DNA of 64,000 bases from Antedon mediterranea (taxonomy: Eukaryota; Echinodermata; Crinoidea; Comatulida; Antedonidae): contig NC_092680.1 in the NCBI RefSeq assembly GCF_964355755.1, positions 20,127,001 to 20,191,000 of the forward strand. Reading direction: 5' to 3'. Below, piece after piece: positions 35,691 to 48,700 of this stretch. The notes beneath the pieces were generated by a model, which was not told the origin of the DNA, did no database searches, and saw only the letters and a list, made by a program, of their open reading frames with translations. Numbering within the stretch: the first letter of the stretch is position 1; every line of letters begins with the position of its first letter. The translations under genes and the position numbers were made by a program.

Positions 35691-35747
35691 CTCGCAACTG
35701 AAACAAGTACTACTACTCTCCAACTCTATATATTTGTAGACAAACCT

Positions 35748-36087
35748 GTATGGTATTAGTGTAGTGAGCTGACAACTCTCTAGTATGTTAGTGAGTCCGT
35801 CTTGATCCTGACATGAAGTAGAGCTCTATCTACATGGTATTAGTGTTGTGAGCTGACAACTCTCTAGTATGTTAGTGAGTCCGTCTTGATCCTGACATGA
35901 AGTAGAGCTCTATCTACATGGTATTAGTGTTGTGAGCTGACAACTCTCTAGTATGTTAGTGAGTCCGTCTTGATCCTGACATGAAGTAGAGCTCTATCTA
36001 CATGGTATTAGTGTTGTGAGCTGACAGCTCTCTTGTATGTTAGTGAGTCAGTCTTGATCCTGACATGAAGTAGAGCTCTATCTACAC
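35748..36087. repeat. 84-bp tandem repeat, four copies
   Basis: The unit runs from ATGGTATTAGTGTTGTGAGC to CATGAAGTAGAGCTCTATCT. Copies start 84 bp apart at 35833, 35917 and 36001, with a first, diverged copy before them. Confidence 0.9.
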
Positions 36088-36203
36088 TATCAAACTTTAT
36101 GTGATGTGCCCATATATGGGCATGATGAGGTAATATCACTACCATATTTGAGCACATCACACTTTTGTTGTCAAACTAGTTTGATAGTGTAGACAGAGCT
36201 TAA
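36087..36203. mobile_element. Palindromic MITE, copy 1
   Basis: Ends CTCTATCTACACTATCAAAC and its inverted partner TTTGATAGTGTAGACAGAGC. The interior ATGTGCCCATATATGGGCAT is shared with copies at 36709, 38936 and 48936. Confidence 0.75.
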
Positions 36204-36708
36204 AACTGTTTATTTGTACAATATGATTGCCATTTTGAAGGCTATTTCTTTGTTGAATTTGATGATCTGATCAATATACAGTATAAAAATGAATTTCATA
36301 TTGAAATAAAAGTGAAACTTTCTGTTAATGATTTTCTTGGATTTTTATTTTGCTATAGTATGCATCAATTGTAGGAGATGAAGTTGGTAATTTTTAGACC
36401 AAATTTAAAGTTGTGTGTACTGAAAAACAGTGGTATTTGTGAAATACAATGATTTAATGAAACAATTTAAATTTAAAAAAAAAAGATATTCATTTTAAAT
36501 GTATTGAATAATGTACATTTTTATTATCAATATATACACTTCAAAATAATATATACTGTACTGCAAATTTTAGACTAGTGAAAGACACTTTGTCTAACTA
36601 TTGGAACGTCTTGAAAATTCAAACACACTTGGGACCAGACTTGGACTGAAAATCGTAACCATTATTGTCTTTCCTGTGTATCGCATAGCCAATGGCTTTT
36701 CACTTACG

Positions 36709-36877
36709 CTCTGTCTAAACTATCACACTTTATGTGACAAAAAAATGTGATGTGCTCATATATGGACATGATGTCCATCATATCACTACCATTACCATAT
36801 TTGGGTATATCACTACCATATTTGGGCATATCACACTTTTTTTGTTTAACTAGTTTGATAGTGTAGACAGTGCTTTA
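36709..36877. mobile_element. Palindromic MITE, copy 2
   Basis: GCTCTGTCTAAACTATCACA at the left and TTTGATAGTGTAGACAGTGC at the right. The interior carries a short duplication of ATCACTACCATATTTGGG. Confidence 0.75.
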
Positions 36878-37389
36878 AAATTCCATCCATAAATGTTATT
36901 TAAGGTAGATACTTGCTTCATGGAGCACAAATTTCCCCCAACTAAAAAAAAGTCTGGCTCAGAAACCATGTCCACTCGAATCTTATTCTAGCAATAGCAC
37001 ATTGATCCCACCACCCCCAAAAACAGTTTCCGCACCCCTGGTGCAGATTGCTGTGGTATTTACATCTGTACATAAAGTAATGCTACATGAACTTTAACCC
37101 CACTAAATATCCAAATTCAGTAACTTTGATTCTAAATACTCTTAGAGTTTTTGTGTATACAGTAGTTCTAAACAACTTAACCCATGTCAAACTATCTGAA
37201 CTTCAAACTGAATCCAAATTGTATTAAATTCACCTTTTAATAAGAAAGACATTTCATTTCCTCAAAGGATGTCATGATACAGGACAGTTACAAAAATTGT
37301 TTTTAATAGAATGAAAAATTGAAATTTTAATTGGAAACACCCCACAAAGTACAGAGGCTATCAGAACAATTAACATCAATCAAAGACAA

Positions 37390-39370
37390 TTATTTCTCTG
37401 CTTGATTTGATGCTTTGTTTGTTTCAGAATCTTCTTTTTCTTCCTCGGCCATCTCCACCTCTCCATCGTCTCCATCCCATGATGCCTCCTCATCTTCTGG
37501 TTCTTTCTTTCCTGCATCTAACTGTGCCTTCCTTAACTTTCTCCTATTACCAGAATCATAGTATTTCAGATGTCTGCCAATGTTATCAATTCCTGTCAAG
37601 CACTTCCTCCAAACTTTATCCTCATTTTCAGCAGGAAAATCGTAATTCTCCAGTGTCTGTTGTTTAATTATTTCCAGGGTGCTTTGATCGAGTTTTTGGT
37701 TACGGCGCCCTCCTTGGGTACGACCAGAGCACGTTGCCTGCATGAGATCTTCAGTTTTAAATAAGATCCTTGCTAGTTTGCGTGCAAATGCAGTTGGCGT
37801 GGTTGACTGTCTGAGAGCCATTTCCACCTGGCTTGGAGATAGTGGATATTCTTCCTCGGTCTCATCTCTCCACTCTATTTCAGATTCTATTTGCACTGTG
37901 GATTCCAAACCGTTAGTCCTGGTGGCCTTAGCTTCGCTTTGTTTCCTTTTAGACTTTGATGTTGATTCTGCAGCTCCCATGGCAGTTGGACGTTTAAATC
38001 CTCTTCTCATGGCTTCTTTGTTCCGTAGTTGTTCATCAAAATCATTAGCCATTGTCTGTGTTACGCCACTAACCGCATTCAACAGTGTTGATATAGGTTC
38101 AGCTTTCTCTGGCTGGAAAATCAATACACAAAACAGCTTATAACTCACTCGTATATTGTTTTTTAAACCTTTAGCAATTGAGAATATAAACAACTAATTT
38201 ACTGATAACTGTACAAAGATAATCTTATCTAGCACTGTACAGATTAGTACAAATGTTCAGTAATACTGTAACACAAATGAAAAGTAAACACTTCTTTAAA
38301 AAAAATCCAACGATGGTTTTTTTTTTTATCTAGGTAGAAATAAATGTGGGTGAAATTACTACTAAAAAGATAAAAAAAACATATGGTTTACATTAAATTC
38401 TAAAAATGATTGAATACAATTTATCAGGCAATGTTAGACAAATAGTGTAGGTTACCTCCATAGATCCCCAACAAAACACTTGTCCTTTTTCAGTAAGTGC
38501 AATGCAGTGGTGCTGGCCAGCTGCTACCTGAACTACCTTCTCTGGAAGCTCTACTTCACCTGTCAACCCCTCTCTACCCTTAGGTTCACGACGTCCTAGA
38601 GCTCCTAAACGCCTAGCTCCAAATGTAAATACCTGAAATTGAACAAAGTAAAATCTTTTAACATTTCTTTTTTCAAGAGTTCATTTTTAATAAATTGTTT
38701 TATTACCTTTTGGCTATGGTTTATCAAATAAATTTAAAAAAAATGAAATCAAAATAATAATTAAAACAACAATAACAAGTATAGTATCTTAACACTGTAC
38801 AGATTACATGGATGTATAAGATATACCACAATGCACTTCACTTCAATCATACCTTCACAAACACAAGAACACAACTGTAAGCGCCAACTTTGTATGCATC
38901 TAATACTGTTGTAATTAAATCTCAAATATAGCTCTGTCTACACTATCAAACTTTATGTGACAAACAAATGTGATGTGCCCATATATGGACATGATGATGT
39001 CATATCACTACGATATTTGGGCACTCACACTTTTTTTGTCAAACTTGTTAGTGTAGACAGAGCTTTATACAAACCTTTCCTTCGCTTGAGAGGCATATTG
39101 CATGGTTACTGCCAGAGCTTATCTGAACAATGTCCACACCTTCCTGAAACATAGGACGTGGGGTACCCAAGCCCAGCTTCTTGGACCTCCTTGGAGCTGA
39201 AAGAAAAATATATCAGTACAGTGTGAGTAATAATATTAATGTTTTCATAATACAGTAGTAAAACGTTCTTCTTCTATACATTACAAGATGTATTAACAAT
39301 AGATAATAGATTCTAGTTTGCAAATGCGCAAATTACCTTCATCATCTTGATTTTCATGGGAGCCTGACAT
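37390..39370 (-). CDS. RCC1-repeat / BEN-domain protein
   Basis: Exons 39370-39337 (MSGSHENQDDE), 39196-39075, 38632-38456 and 38112-37390 join in frame to about 351 aa. Exons 2 and 3 encode two RCC1-type propeller repeats (VQISSGSNHAICLSSEGKVF then TFG; VVQVAAGQHHCIALTEKGQV then FCWG). Exon 4 has a basic linker (KSKRKQSEAK), then a BEN-type region (FARKLARILFKTEDLMQATC, KLDQSTLEIIKQQTLENYDF, WRKCLTGIDNIGRHLKYY) and an acidic Glu-rich end. BEN domains bind DNA or partner proteins in chromatin factors, so a nuclear role is likely. Two RCC1 repeats are far fewer than the seven of a full propeller. I do not recognise a named orthologue with this architecture. A MITE sits about nine bases inside intron 2 from the donor. 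Confidence 0.8.
38936..39066. mobile_element. Palindromic MITE, copy 3, in an intron of the RCC1-BEN gene
   Basis: Starts GCTCTGTCTACACTATCAAA and ends TTAGTGTAGACAGAGC. Interior as in the other copies (GATGTGCCCATATATGGACA). Confidence 0.8.
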
Positions 39371-40136
39371 TTATTTTTTATTGAATCATCCTGTAACAAA
39401 CAAAAAAATGCATGTAATAAATTAAAATAATATTATACTTGTATACTGTAGTAGAAATCGTCAATAACATATGCACCCGCACACCTTTAAAACAGATAAT
39501 TATATAAATCAATCAATAATATGGCCAACATAAACTAAAATCAATTCAGCAATTATTATCAATAATCACAGTGTTGGACTAAGATTACAGGGTCGGATGT
39601 GAAAGAAGTATTAGTGGTAAAATATATTGCCATGGAAATCAGAATCATTTAGAGAAGGTTAGTTTATGTTCAGTTTATTTAGGATTTATAGGTTAATGAT
39701 TTCATTACTTATATTTATTTGTATTGGTTATTTAGGTGTTTTTAGGTTGATTATCTAGGGATGTTTATGTTACACTTGGCTCATGTGCGCCTGCGCCTTT
39801 TACGTCAAAGAAATCTCAAAAAGTTTAGAATGATGGTGGAGGCTCGGGAGGGTGGGTACTTAGTTAGTACAGTAATATTAATAATATCCATTTAGGCCTA
39901 CTGTACATAGGCCTAGCCTAGGCCTAGGCTAGTAGGCCTACATGGTTCGGTTTAATAAAAAAAAAATGAAAAAATCATACTTTAAATTAAATATTAATTT
40001 TTCCCTTTTTCTTCTAGGTAGTTTCTTGTTATTTTTTTTTTAAGCAGTTCATTCATAATTAAACACAAACATATTAATAGGAATAAAATAACATTACAAA
40101 AATACAGTACAGTACAATAATAAATAACATTCAAAA
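39371..40136. other. 5' flank of the RCC1-BEN gene
   Basis: Contains TAGGCCTA-rich words near 39893-39943 and probable promoter sequence. No coding evidence. Confidence 0.4.
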
Positions 40137-40265
40137 ATGGAAAAGTTCGCGCCACCAAAACAACAACAGAAAACAAGAGGAGATCTTGATGCTGAAACGC
40201 GTGAAGCCATTGCTGCGAATGATCAGGGTACGTTGTGTGTGCTTGCTGCTTTGCAGCGGCACTGA
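40137..40265 (+). CDS. Possible small ORF or first exon (hypothetical)
   Basis: ATG with 42 codons (MEKFAPPKQQQKTRGDLDAE...) ending LQRH. A splice-donor-like CAGGGTACGT lies inside it after about codon 31. It is unrecognised, and no partner exon was identified before SF3B5. It may be chance. Confidence 0.25.
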   Translation: MEKFAPPKQQQKTRGDLDAETREAIAANDQGTLCVLAALQRH

Positions 40266-40828
40266 CCATTTGAAGTCACCATTCACAGAATGTATACTCT
40301 TAATACATTTTCTTTTCACACTAAACAACAAAAGAATATATATTTCACAATATGAAATAATTGTACTAGTCAACTAAAGCAAATAAGCAACAAAATAAAC
40401 GCATTTTACCACACGATTGAAAATCTTCTTTTCTCGGTGACGCGTTGATAAAAAATTACAACGCGGTTGGTGACGCCGTATGAAATTAGCCTCGTTACAA
40501 AAATTGTTTAATCTACATTTATTATTACTAAAAAATCTAAGTGTTATGTATTGTATCTATAGTATAATAATATTTTAAACATAATAATAATTATTTTAAA
40601 TATTTTTGATAATTTAAACAATTAACACAATTAACAATATAGAAATATTGTAAACGTGCCAAATATTCATACATTTAATTTTTATTCGATGTCCAGAGGG
40701 CGGTAGTCACTTTTTTATTGTGGTCGAAAGCGTTTTTTTTTTTACGTATCGTAGGCCGAGCCTAAAAAGCCTATAAATTATTCTCTTTTGAAGTACTAGG
40801 CAATTGCGGATAAGAACATATTATTATA

Positions 40829-41089
40829 ATGGGAGATCGGTACAATATTCACAGTCAATTAGAACATTTACAATCGAAGTATATTGGAACAGGGCACGCA
40901 GATACATCGAAATGGGAATGGCTTACGAACCAGCATCGCGACAGCGTTTGCAGCTACATGGGCCACTACGACATGCTGAACTTCTTTGCTGTGGCTGAGA
41001 ACGAAAGTCGGGCTAGGGTGAAATTTAACCAAATGGAAAGGATGCTACAACCTTGTGGTCCACCACCAGAACGCCCAGATGATTCATAA
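40829..41089 (+). CDS. SF3B5: Splicing factor 3b subunit 5 (SF3b10)
   Basis: Intronless 86-aa protein, the same length as human SF3B5 and nearly identical in sequence (MGDRYNIHSQLEHLQSKYIG, KWEWLTNQHRDS, SYMGHYDMLNFFA, MLQPCGPPPERP). It is a small core subunit of the SF3b complex of U2 snRNP, which contacts the branch-point region. The start is fixed by the alignment to the orthologue. It is followed by AT-rich 3' sequence with AATAAA near 41374. Confidence 0.97.
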   Translation: MGDRYNIHSQLEHLQSKYIGTGHADTSKWEWLTNQHRDSVCSYMGHYDMLNFFAVAENESRARVKFNQMERMLQPCGPPPERPDDS

Positions 41090-41099
41090 CATTGTTTTC

Positions 41100-42700
41100 A
41101 TGTTCTATTTTTTTATTTCCTGTTGATCACAGATGTTACCATTTTTAAACAAAAAATATTGATAAATTAAAAGCTACTACAACACACAGAAGTAAAAAGG
41201 AAGCGAACTATACTAGGCATATTTAATTTACGCCTATATTTTCTGCAACGACTCTCTGATACATCAATATACATGAATGACAATTATCATAGACTTTTAC
41301 AATAGACTTTATGTACAGTCCTGTTTTCAAATGAAGGATATAGTGTAGATCATCGCACAGAATGAAATACAACAATAAACAATTACAAGCACTGCTGTTA
41401 ATAACAATTATTATTAATAATTAGTATTATTCACTAATTATACGTGTTATGATAATACTTTTTATCATAACTTTAAATTGTGTTTGTTTTGAAGACAACA
41501 AGGATAAATGTCATAAGTTGATCAAGAACTTTGGATCTGTTCTCCCTCAAAATGATCAGCATAGCCGATTCTCAGTACTGTATCTACAAATATTATTCGT
41601 CCTGTCGTGCAGTCATCATAGACAATGTTGATACAGTGTTACGTCACATGTAATGCCTGTATCACAGGAGTAATATAACACTGTATCTAGACTACCTTAA
41701 CTTTAAAAATAAATTATTCCACAATCAATGTATAGTCTATGATAAAATGTTTTTGGTAGGCAAATAAATTACCTTTGAGTATAACAAATAAGTTTGTCTT
41801 CGACTTTGTGTTATTTCTTGCATTGTGGTTTTACAACTGTAGCTTGGTGATACCATGTCTCTTTTTACCAAGCTTCAAATCCTGGCTTAACTAAAACTTT
41901 TCAATAAACCAATGTGATAGAAAAATTGTTAATTTAAAGACCAAATTACCTACCTTTGGTTTCATTCTGTTTTAAATGTCACTATAGAACACGGTGATCA
42001 CATAATTTCTAAAAATTATACTGATATTAAAAACATGTTAGCAATTTAATGCTATAACAAGTCGTTTTGTAATTCTTTGTGTGAAGATCAGTCATAATTT
42101 ACATTCTTAATTTTTTTAAAGAGCAGGGCCTATACTCGGAATAAAACATTACAATAATAAATGGCTGACTTATTGTTAATGGGGTCCAGGGATTTAAATC
42201 AGAAAAAAAGTGAGTATATCTAAAAAGATAAAAATTAAAAACCGGAAAGGAGTGAGACTTTAAGGCCTATATTAATAAATCAATATACTGTACTTTAAAA
42301 TACAATTACAGTATACTAATTAGTTTATATTAGAAGAGGGATATTCAGCCACCATATAAAAACTACAACTTGGTTTATAAATGTCTACATCAAAGAAAGA
42401 TTCAATTTATTATAACAAATACGTACAGTTTAAATAGTTCATTCTTATAAAAGCAGGCTCTCAATTTATCACTGTTTTCGACACATCAAAAGATATACAG
42501 GGGACTAAATAACGTGTTATATTATTATGTTTTTCTTATGACTAAATGACGTCGAAAAATTGTATTTGATTATCATCAATTATGACGCAATAGAACTTTT
42601 AAAAGTTGCGGTATTTAATTTACTTCGATTTTTTCCCAACCACCAATTTTTTTAATGTCGCCCTCTTTCTTCTGATTTTAGCACGTGCGCTAAAATTTCA
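41100..42700. other. Gene-free stretch between SF3B5 and PPIE
   Basis: AT-rich DNA, no supported gene. The final ~60 bp (GCACGTGCGC just before the ATG) looks like a PPIE promoter with an E-box-type CACGTG. Confidence 0.5.
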
Positions 42701-42702
42701 AA

Positions 42703-45700
42703 ATGGCCGCCAATAATAAACGTATTATTTACGTTGGTAAGAAAAATGTTGTATTATTAGTTAATTCTAAGAGATATTAAATTAATTTAGTTACCCAATT
42801 ATAAGTCAATAGTCGATGAGTTAACCTGCAATTATTTCAATTAAAAATATGTATGCTGACAAAACGCTAGGCCTATATAATAAAAGCACTCCTCACTTCA
42901 CTACTCAAGTCAGGCAGGCGCCGGAGGGGCAATCTCGTCGACGTGGTTGGAATGTGAATGGGATGTGTAGGCCTAGCCTTCTGTAACTTAGTATTAGTTT
43001 AGTATTAACTCTATCGTTCAAATTGTGTACAGTGCTTTATTACCATATATAAAACTCGAATACATAATATGCGTCCTCTTGTTTGTTGTCTTTTTCTTCC
43101 TAAAACTAAACTTTTATTTTACAAACTTGTTAAATTTTTATTTTGATATTCATCAATGATATTTTAATCACGCTTTAGCTAGCTACAGTAGGCCTACCCA
43201 ACAATGGTATACTTATTCTATAGGCCTAGCTAGCCAAGTTCTGATAATTGGTTGAATAAAAAAATTTTGGAAAGACCACAACAATGCAATTGATGCCTGT
43301 AATATCTATTGTTTTTTTTTGTAGGTGGCTTAGCAGAAGAAGTAGATGAGAAGGTGCTGCATGCAGCTTTTATCCCCTTTGGTGATGTTGTCGACATTCA
43401 AATTCCTATGGATTATGAGACTGAGAAGCACAGAGGTTTTGCATTTGTTGAGTTTGAATTTGCTGAAGTATGGACAAAATTGAATTATTTTTCTAATTTC
43501 TGTATGACTTTTCATGAGTGCATTATAGTTTAATTATTAATAATGAGATTGTTTTGATTAAAATTTCTTTAAAGAGTTTTAACCTGCGACCTGAACCTCT
43601 AATTAATATACCTTCCCCAACACACAAGTATTATTTTTGTGTCCTTGCACTATAAGTATAAAACTACTAAATAAAAATCTAAAATTGAAATATAATATTA
43701 ATACAATAAATGTTAAATTATCTACAAAATGTGTATTTAATTCATGATTGTATATTTTTAATATTGTATTTTATATACATTGTAATTTTGTAAAAATCAA
43801 TTCAGTTTTGCTTTTAATATCCATTATATCAAATTCAATTATTAATGTAAACATTAACGAAAATTAACACTAAAGTAAAAGATAAAAAAAATGGCCGCAA
43901 ATTGTATATGTTGCCTATGCTTAATACATATCTATACAGCTTCTAACACTATTTATTTTATATGTTGCCTATGCTTAATACATATCTATACAGCTTCTAA
44001 CACTATTTATTTTATATGTTGCCTATGCTTAATACATATCTATACAGCTTCTAACACTCTTTATTTTATATGTTGCCTATGCTTAATACATATCTATACA
44101 GCTTCTAACACTCTTTATTTTATATGTTGCCTATGCTTAATACATATCTATACAGCTTCTAACACTATTTATTTTATATGTTGCCTATGCTTAATACATA
44201 TCTATACAGCTTCTAACACTATTTATTTTATATGTTGCCTATGCTTAATACATATCTATACAGCTTCTAACACTCTTTATTTTATATGTTGCCTATGCTT
44301 AATACATATCTATACAGCTTGTAACACTATTTATTTTATATGTTGCCTATGCTTAATACATATCTATACAGCTTCTAACACTCTTTATTTTATATGTTGC
44401 CTATGCTTAATACATATCTATACAGCTTCTAACACTCTTTATTTTATATGTTGCCTATGCTTAATACATCTATCTTTACAGCTTCTTCTTTTATTTTCCC
44501 TACAGGATGCCGCTGCTGCAATAGACAACATGGTAATGTTTCTTTCTATATTTTTCACAGTAGCTCAGTTTTCTTTTTTACATAAATTTACTTTAAAAAC
44601 AAATAAAAAAGAACCAACTTTACATATCTCTTTTTGTGGGCCTCACAAAATGTGAAATTCCAATGATTACATATCTTTTATCATTTTGTTTCATGTTTCA
44701 CTTCATGTTAGTTGTTGACATAATTAATTTTTGGAAATATTGAATGCTAACCTATGTATGTTTATTAAACTTTTGTATCAGTTTAATTTTTAGATACTTA
44801 TAGATAAGCTAGACTAATGTCAGTGGTCAATTACTTTAGTACTTTACCTACTGTACATTGTATTCTTTATTACAGAATGAATCTGAGTTGTTTGGAAGAA
44901 CTGTTAGAGTAAATTTAGCAAAACCAATGAAGATAAAGGAAGGTTCCAGTAGGCCAGGTAGGATCTTTAAAATTCATTAGTTTCACACTCCACTCCACCC
45001 GATTTTGAGGTTTGTTTAGACTTAGGGGCCAAAAATATCACATTAGGATTAAGAAGGAAAGAAAAAAAGGAAAAAGAACTCATGGTTAAATCATCGAAGA
45101 ATTCTAAATAAAAACTCTGGTTTCCTAATGTATTCTTAATAATTTCTTCAACATACTGTTGGACATATAGGACAATTAAACTCTTGTTAAAATCAGTATA
45201 CAGGGCTGCAAATTAACTTTTTTACTTGGTAGCACTATCAAATTTGTATGATGGCTCATAATAATTTTTGGTAGCACCACCAATTTTTTTAGTAGCACCT
45301 TTTCATCGACAACAACCCCCTTCCCTCAAACCCCATCCGCGAAGATCCGTTTTTAGTTTAGTTGGGGGGGGGGGGAGGAGGGTATAAAAATAACTCCCCC
45401 CCCCCCACCCCGCGCTTGGGCGGGGGGATTTTTAAGTAATTATAGGTTGTTTCAATCGATTTCTGAGCACATAAATTGGGTTATGCACATTTTAGGCACT
45501 GGTCCTGATGCGCCACTTATATTCACGCAAGATTTATTCTTTTTACGGTACGGAAAGAAATTACTGCTTTGTATACGCGTAACCTTTCGTAGCCTACGCG
45601 TAAATAGACCGTAGGTCATTGTTCTCTAAACGTATCCTGCAATTTACAAAGTATTGTTCGTTGCCTACAATGTATTGTTTATGATAATATCTACGCGTCG

Positions 45701-48700
45701 ATACACCAATGTCATCGCCTTTAGGAGCATGAACAATGGAAACAAACATGTATTTGTTGGCTAATTAAAATCCTAGAAGACGTTAATTTTTGTAGCCGCC
45801 CTACACATCGGTTGTCCTAATTTGGCAGGACATCCGCTGACGAGACGACATCGGGCCCGAGGCCCTCAACTCACGCAGAGAGAGTTTCGGCGGCCTACAG
45901 TACATGATTCAATCCGGCCATTCAATCCTACCTTGGTTTAGCGAATTATAAAAACAACAACACCTTGGCTAGGACGCAAACAAAATATATGCAAAATAAA
46001 TATATATTCCATGTTAAAGATTTAACATAGGCCTTTGTAAATTATTATTACGATAAAAGGCCCGACCAGAATTTGGAGGGGAAAAACGTGCGAATCGTGG
46101 GAACAGTTTATAGAGCTGTATTATGTTTCATGTGACGCAAAATTCAGGTACAAGTACTCTGTTTTGTAGCCACGTGGTAAAACAGAGTATCGCGTTTCAT
46201 GACATGTGACCAAAAAACTAGGTCTGTATTAATTACGGTCTTCTGTCGGCAGTCTTTTTGAGCGACCGATTGAACGTTCTGATACTATATTTAGAATGAA
46301 TTGTTTACGATCTTTTTGTTTGCATGTTTTTGGATCGACTGGACGTTCGATATATTATTTTTATTAGTTGGCATAGTTCATTGTGTTGGATCGTGTCTCG
46401 TATACGTTTACATTGTAGGAAATTTATATTCACCGTTGTTGAGAGTAAAAAAACACACACGAATGAAACATTTACGAATAAAAAATATTATATTATATAT
46501 TTCTTAGTAATGTACAAATTGGTCCTCTTCCGCCAGTCAAAATTAACACATTAAATAATAATTTTCACACCTTGTTACTTACTATAGAACATCGTGAGGT
46601 TGTTTATTGAGGTTACTAACGAAGCCAAACAATGTAACCTACAAAGCCAACAACGTAGCCTGTTTTATCTACGAAGCTACTTCGTAGGAAAAGCTGCGGT
46701 ATTTTCTCTGATATATAATTTTCGATATTAATCAGAATCTGGAATAAAGTATTAAATCTACTGATAAACAATACTGCTGTTTAATCTATATAATGAATTT
46801 ATTATATATATCATTAATTACATTATTTAGTAATCATGATATAACCATTATACTGCCTAAAAAATGCTGATGGCTGCGCGGCGACAATCCTTATCTGCTG
46901 CGCCCGCCCTGGCTAACTTCTGTGTACGGCGGTACAATTGTTTTTTTATATTCCTTCTTTAAAACGGAGGTGATTTTCCACGAGGTTTGTGTCGTCCGCG
47001 CGTCACACTGTGCTGTGTATTTGGTGTCCTTTTGTGTGATTGGGTAAGGCAGCATACAATAAATGGACGAACTTCCAATCACAACGAGTGTAAAATGTTT
47101 AGGGGCTTTGTACGCTTGAATGAACCTGACTCCTTTGCGGCGGCGGTGACTAGTGGAAACTCCTGAGCCTTCCGTAGAGTAGAGAGAGATTAAATTACAA
47201 CACAGTTAAATAGGGAAAACACACCTGACTTCAATTTGAAACAACTCGCACAAGCAGACGATCTTGTCGCGCTATGCGCGACCTATTCTGTTGCTTTAGT
47301 CGCAAACAGAAAAATTAGGTCGCAAATGCGACCAAATACCCCTTAATTTGCAGCCCTGGTATAGGTATAAAGATTAGGATTTTAAAGATAAGTTACATTT
47401 TATTTAAATGTTTTTTAATAATTTCATTTCAATAGTTATTTTTCTCAATATTATTCTTCATCGATTCTTCTAGGCAAGAATAATTGTCTGATAAAGTTTC
47501 TGGACGATCTTAGAAATTCAATCACTCTACTGCAATCAAGTGTATTTTTCAAGTGTCCAATATAAAGTAAAAGCACAGTGTTTAACACTATACTAAACAC
47601 TAGGAACAGTGTTAATACTATTATTATGTATGCATAGTCATTTCCATATTCCTCTTTTGGTTGTTCAATACATGGTAGTGGTGGGTTAACAATCTTAAGC
47701 GTCACAGGATTGTCACAAGGACGAGCTGGCTCTGTAAAGTCATTTTCAATTGTGCAGTTAATTATTGAATTATTCAGTTTTTCCTTTGCAATGAATTCGG
47801 TTGTAACCCATAGGTGGGTATCATTATAACAATGTGATGCTATCAATGATGTTGATTTCTTTCTTTCGATTATTAACAAATCAATGTTGTCTGGGGGAGA
47901 CTTCTTCTCAGTGATGCAAGTTGCACGTACCGTATCATTCACCTCATACTCTGACTTTGACAGCTTACATATAGGATAAGGCTCACCTGTGATTTCTCGT
48001 ACAGTTAAAAAAGCTTTATCTGAAAACTCGCTTTTAACTTTGCATTGATAATATCCTTTATCCCGACGTTCCACTACTTTTATGTGAATACTGTATGTCT
48101 GAACATTTGCCTCAATGCTAAAATTATAGTGTGGGTCATTATCTTCAATCTTTTCACCATCTTTCCACCAGGTTAAATCGTTTCTCTTGGCCTTTAAAGC
48201 GCATGTAAATTTAGTAGCAGTGCTTCCTTCATTAACTGTTTCATTACCTGGTTGTGATGCATATACCTCACTCTCAGCATTAACTGCCAATGTCATAAAA
48301 CAAACGATTGCTGTAAAATTGTACATTGTTTTCTTGATTTTGACCAGCAATGGCGTAATATTGCCTGCTTAGTGTTTTTACATTCAATTTTGCAATAACA
48401 CAAATAGTATAATATTGAATCTCTATTGACTATCTACAGTAAAAGACTTGTAAAAGAAATTCTTTTCTATTGTTATTCAGTCATGTGTATACATATCCTA
48501 GTAACATTATATGTCTAAACAGTCATAAACAATGTCAATACTTTACCACCATTTTTACAAATGATCCTTTTGAACTACCGTAAATGATTTAAAATTGTCT
48601 TGTGTGTTTACTACTACTCAACCGTGACACCAGTCACCAATTACAGAGTTCAACATTTGTAATTTTTCTCTGCAGCACATTTACATTAACATGAGTACAT

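Noticed and set aside
37742-38143. 133-codon plus-strand frame
   Set aside because: Antisense shadow of the BEN-domain exon, which has the clear domain match and splice site.
43891-44655. 254-codon plus-strand open frame with an 18-residue repeat
   Set aside because: It is the frame through a 54-bp minisatellite in a PPIE intron. The repeat length divisible by 3 explains the openness, and it runs on into exon 3 in an unrelated way.
47451-48350. Ig gene A as an alternative exon of PPIE
   Set aside because: It is on the opposite strand and has its own signal peptide, TM and stop.
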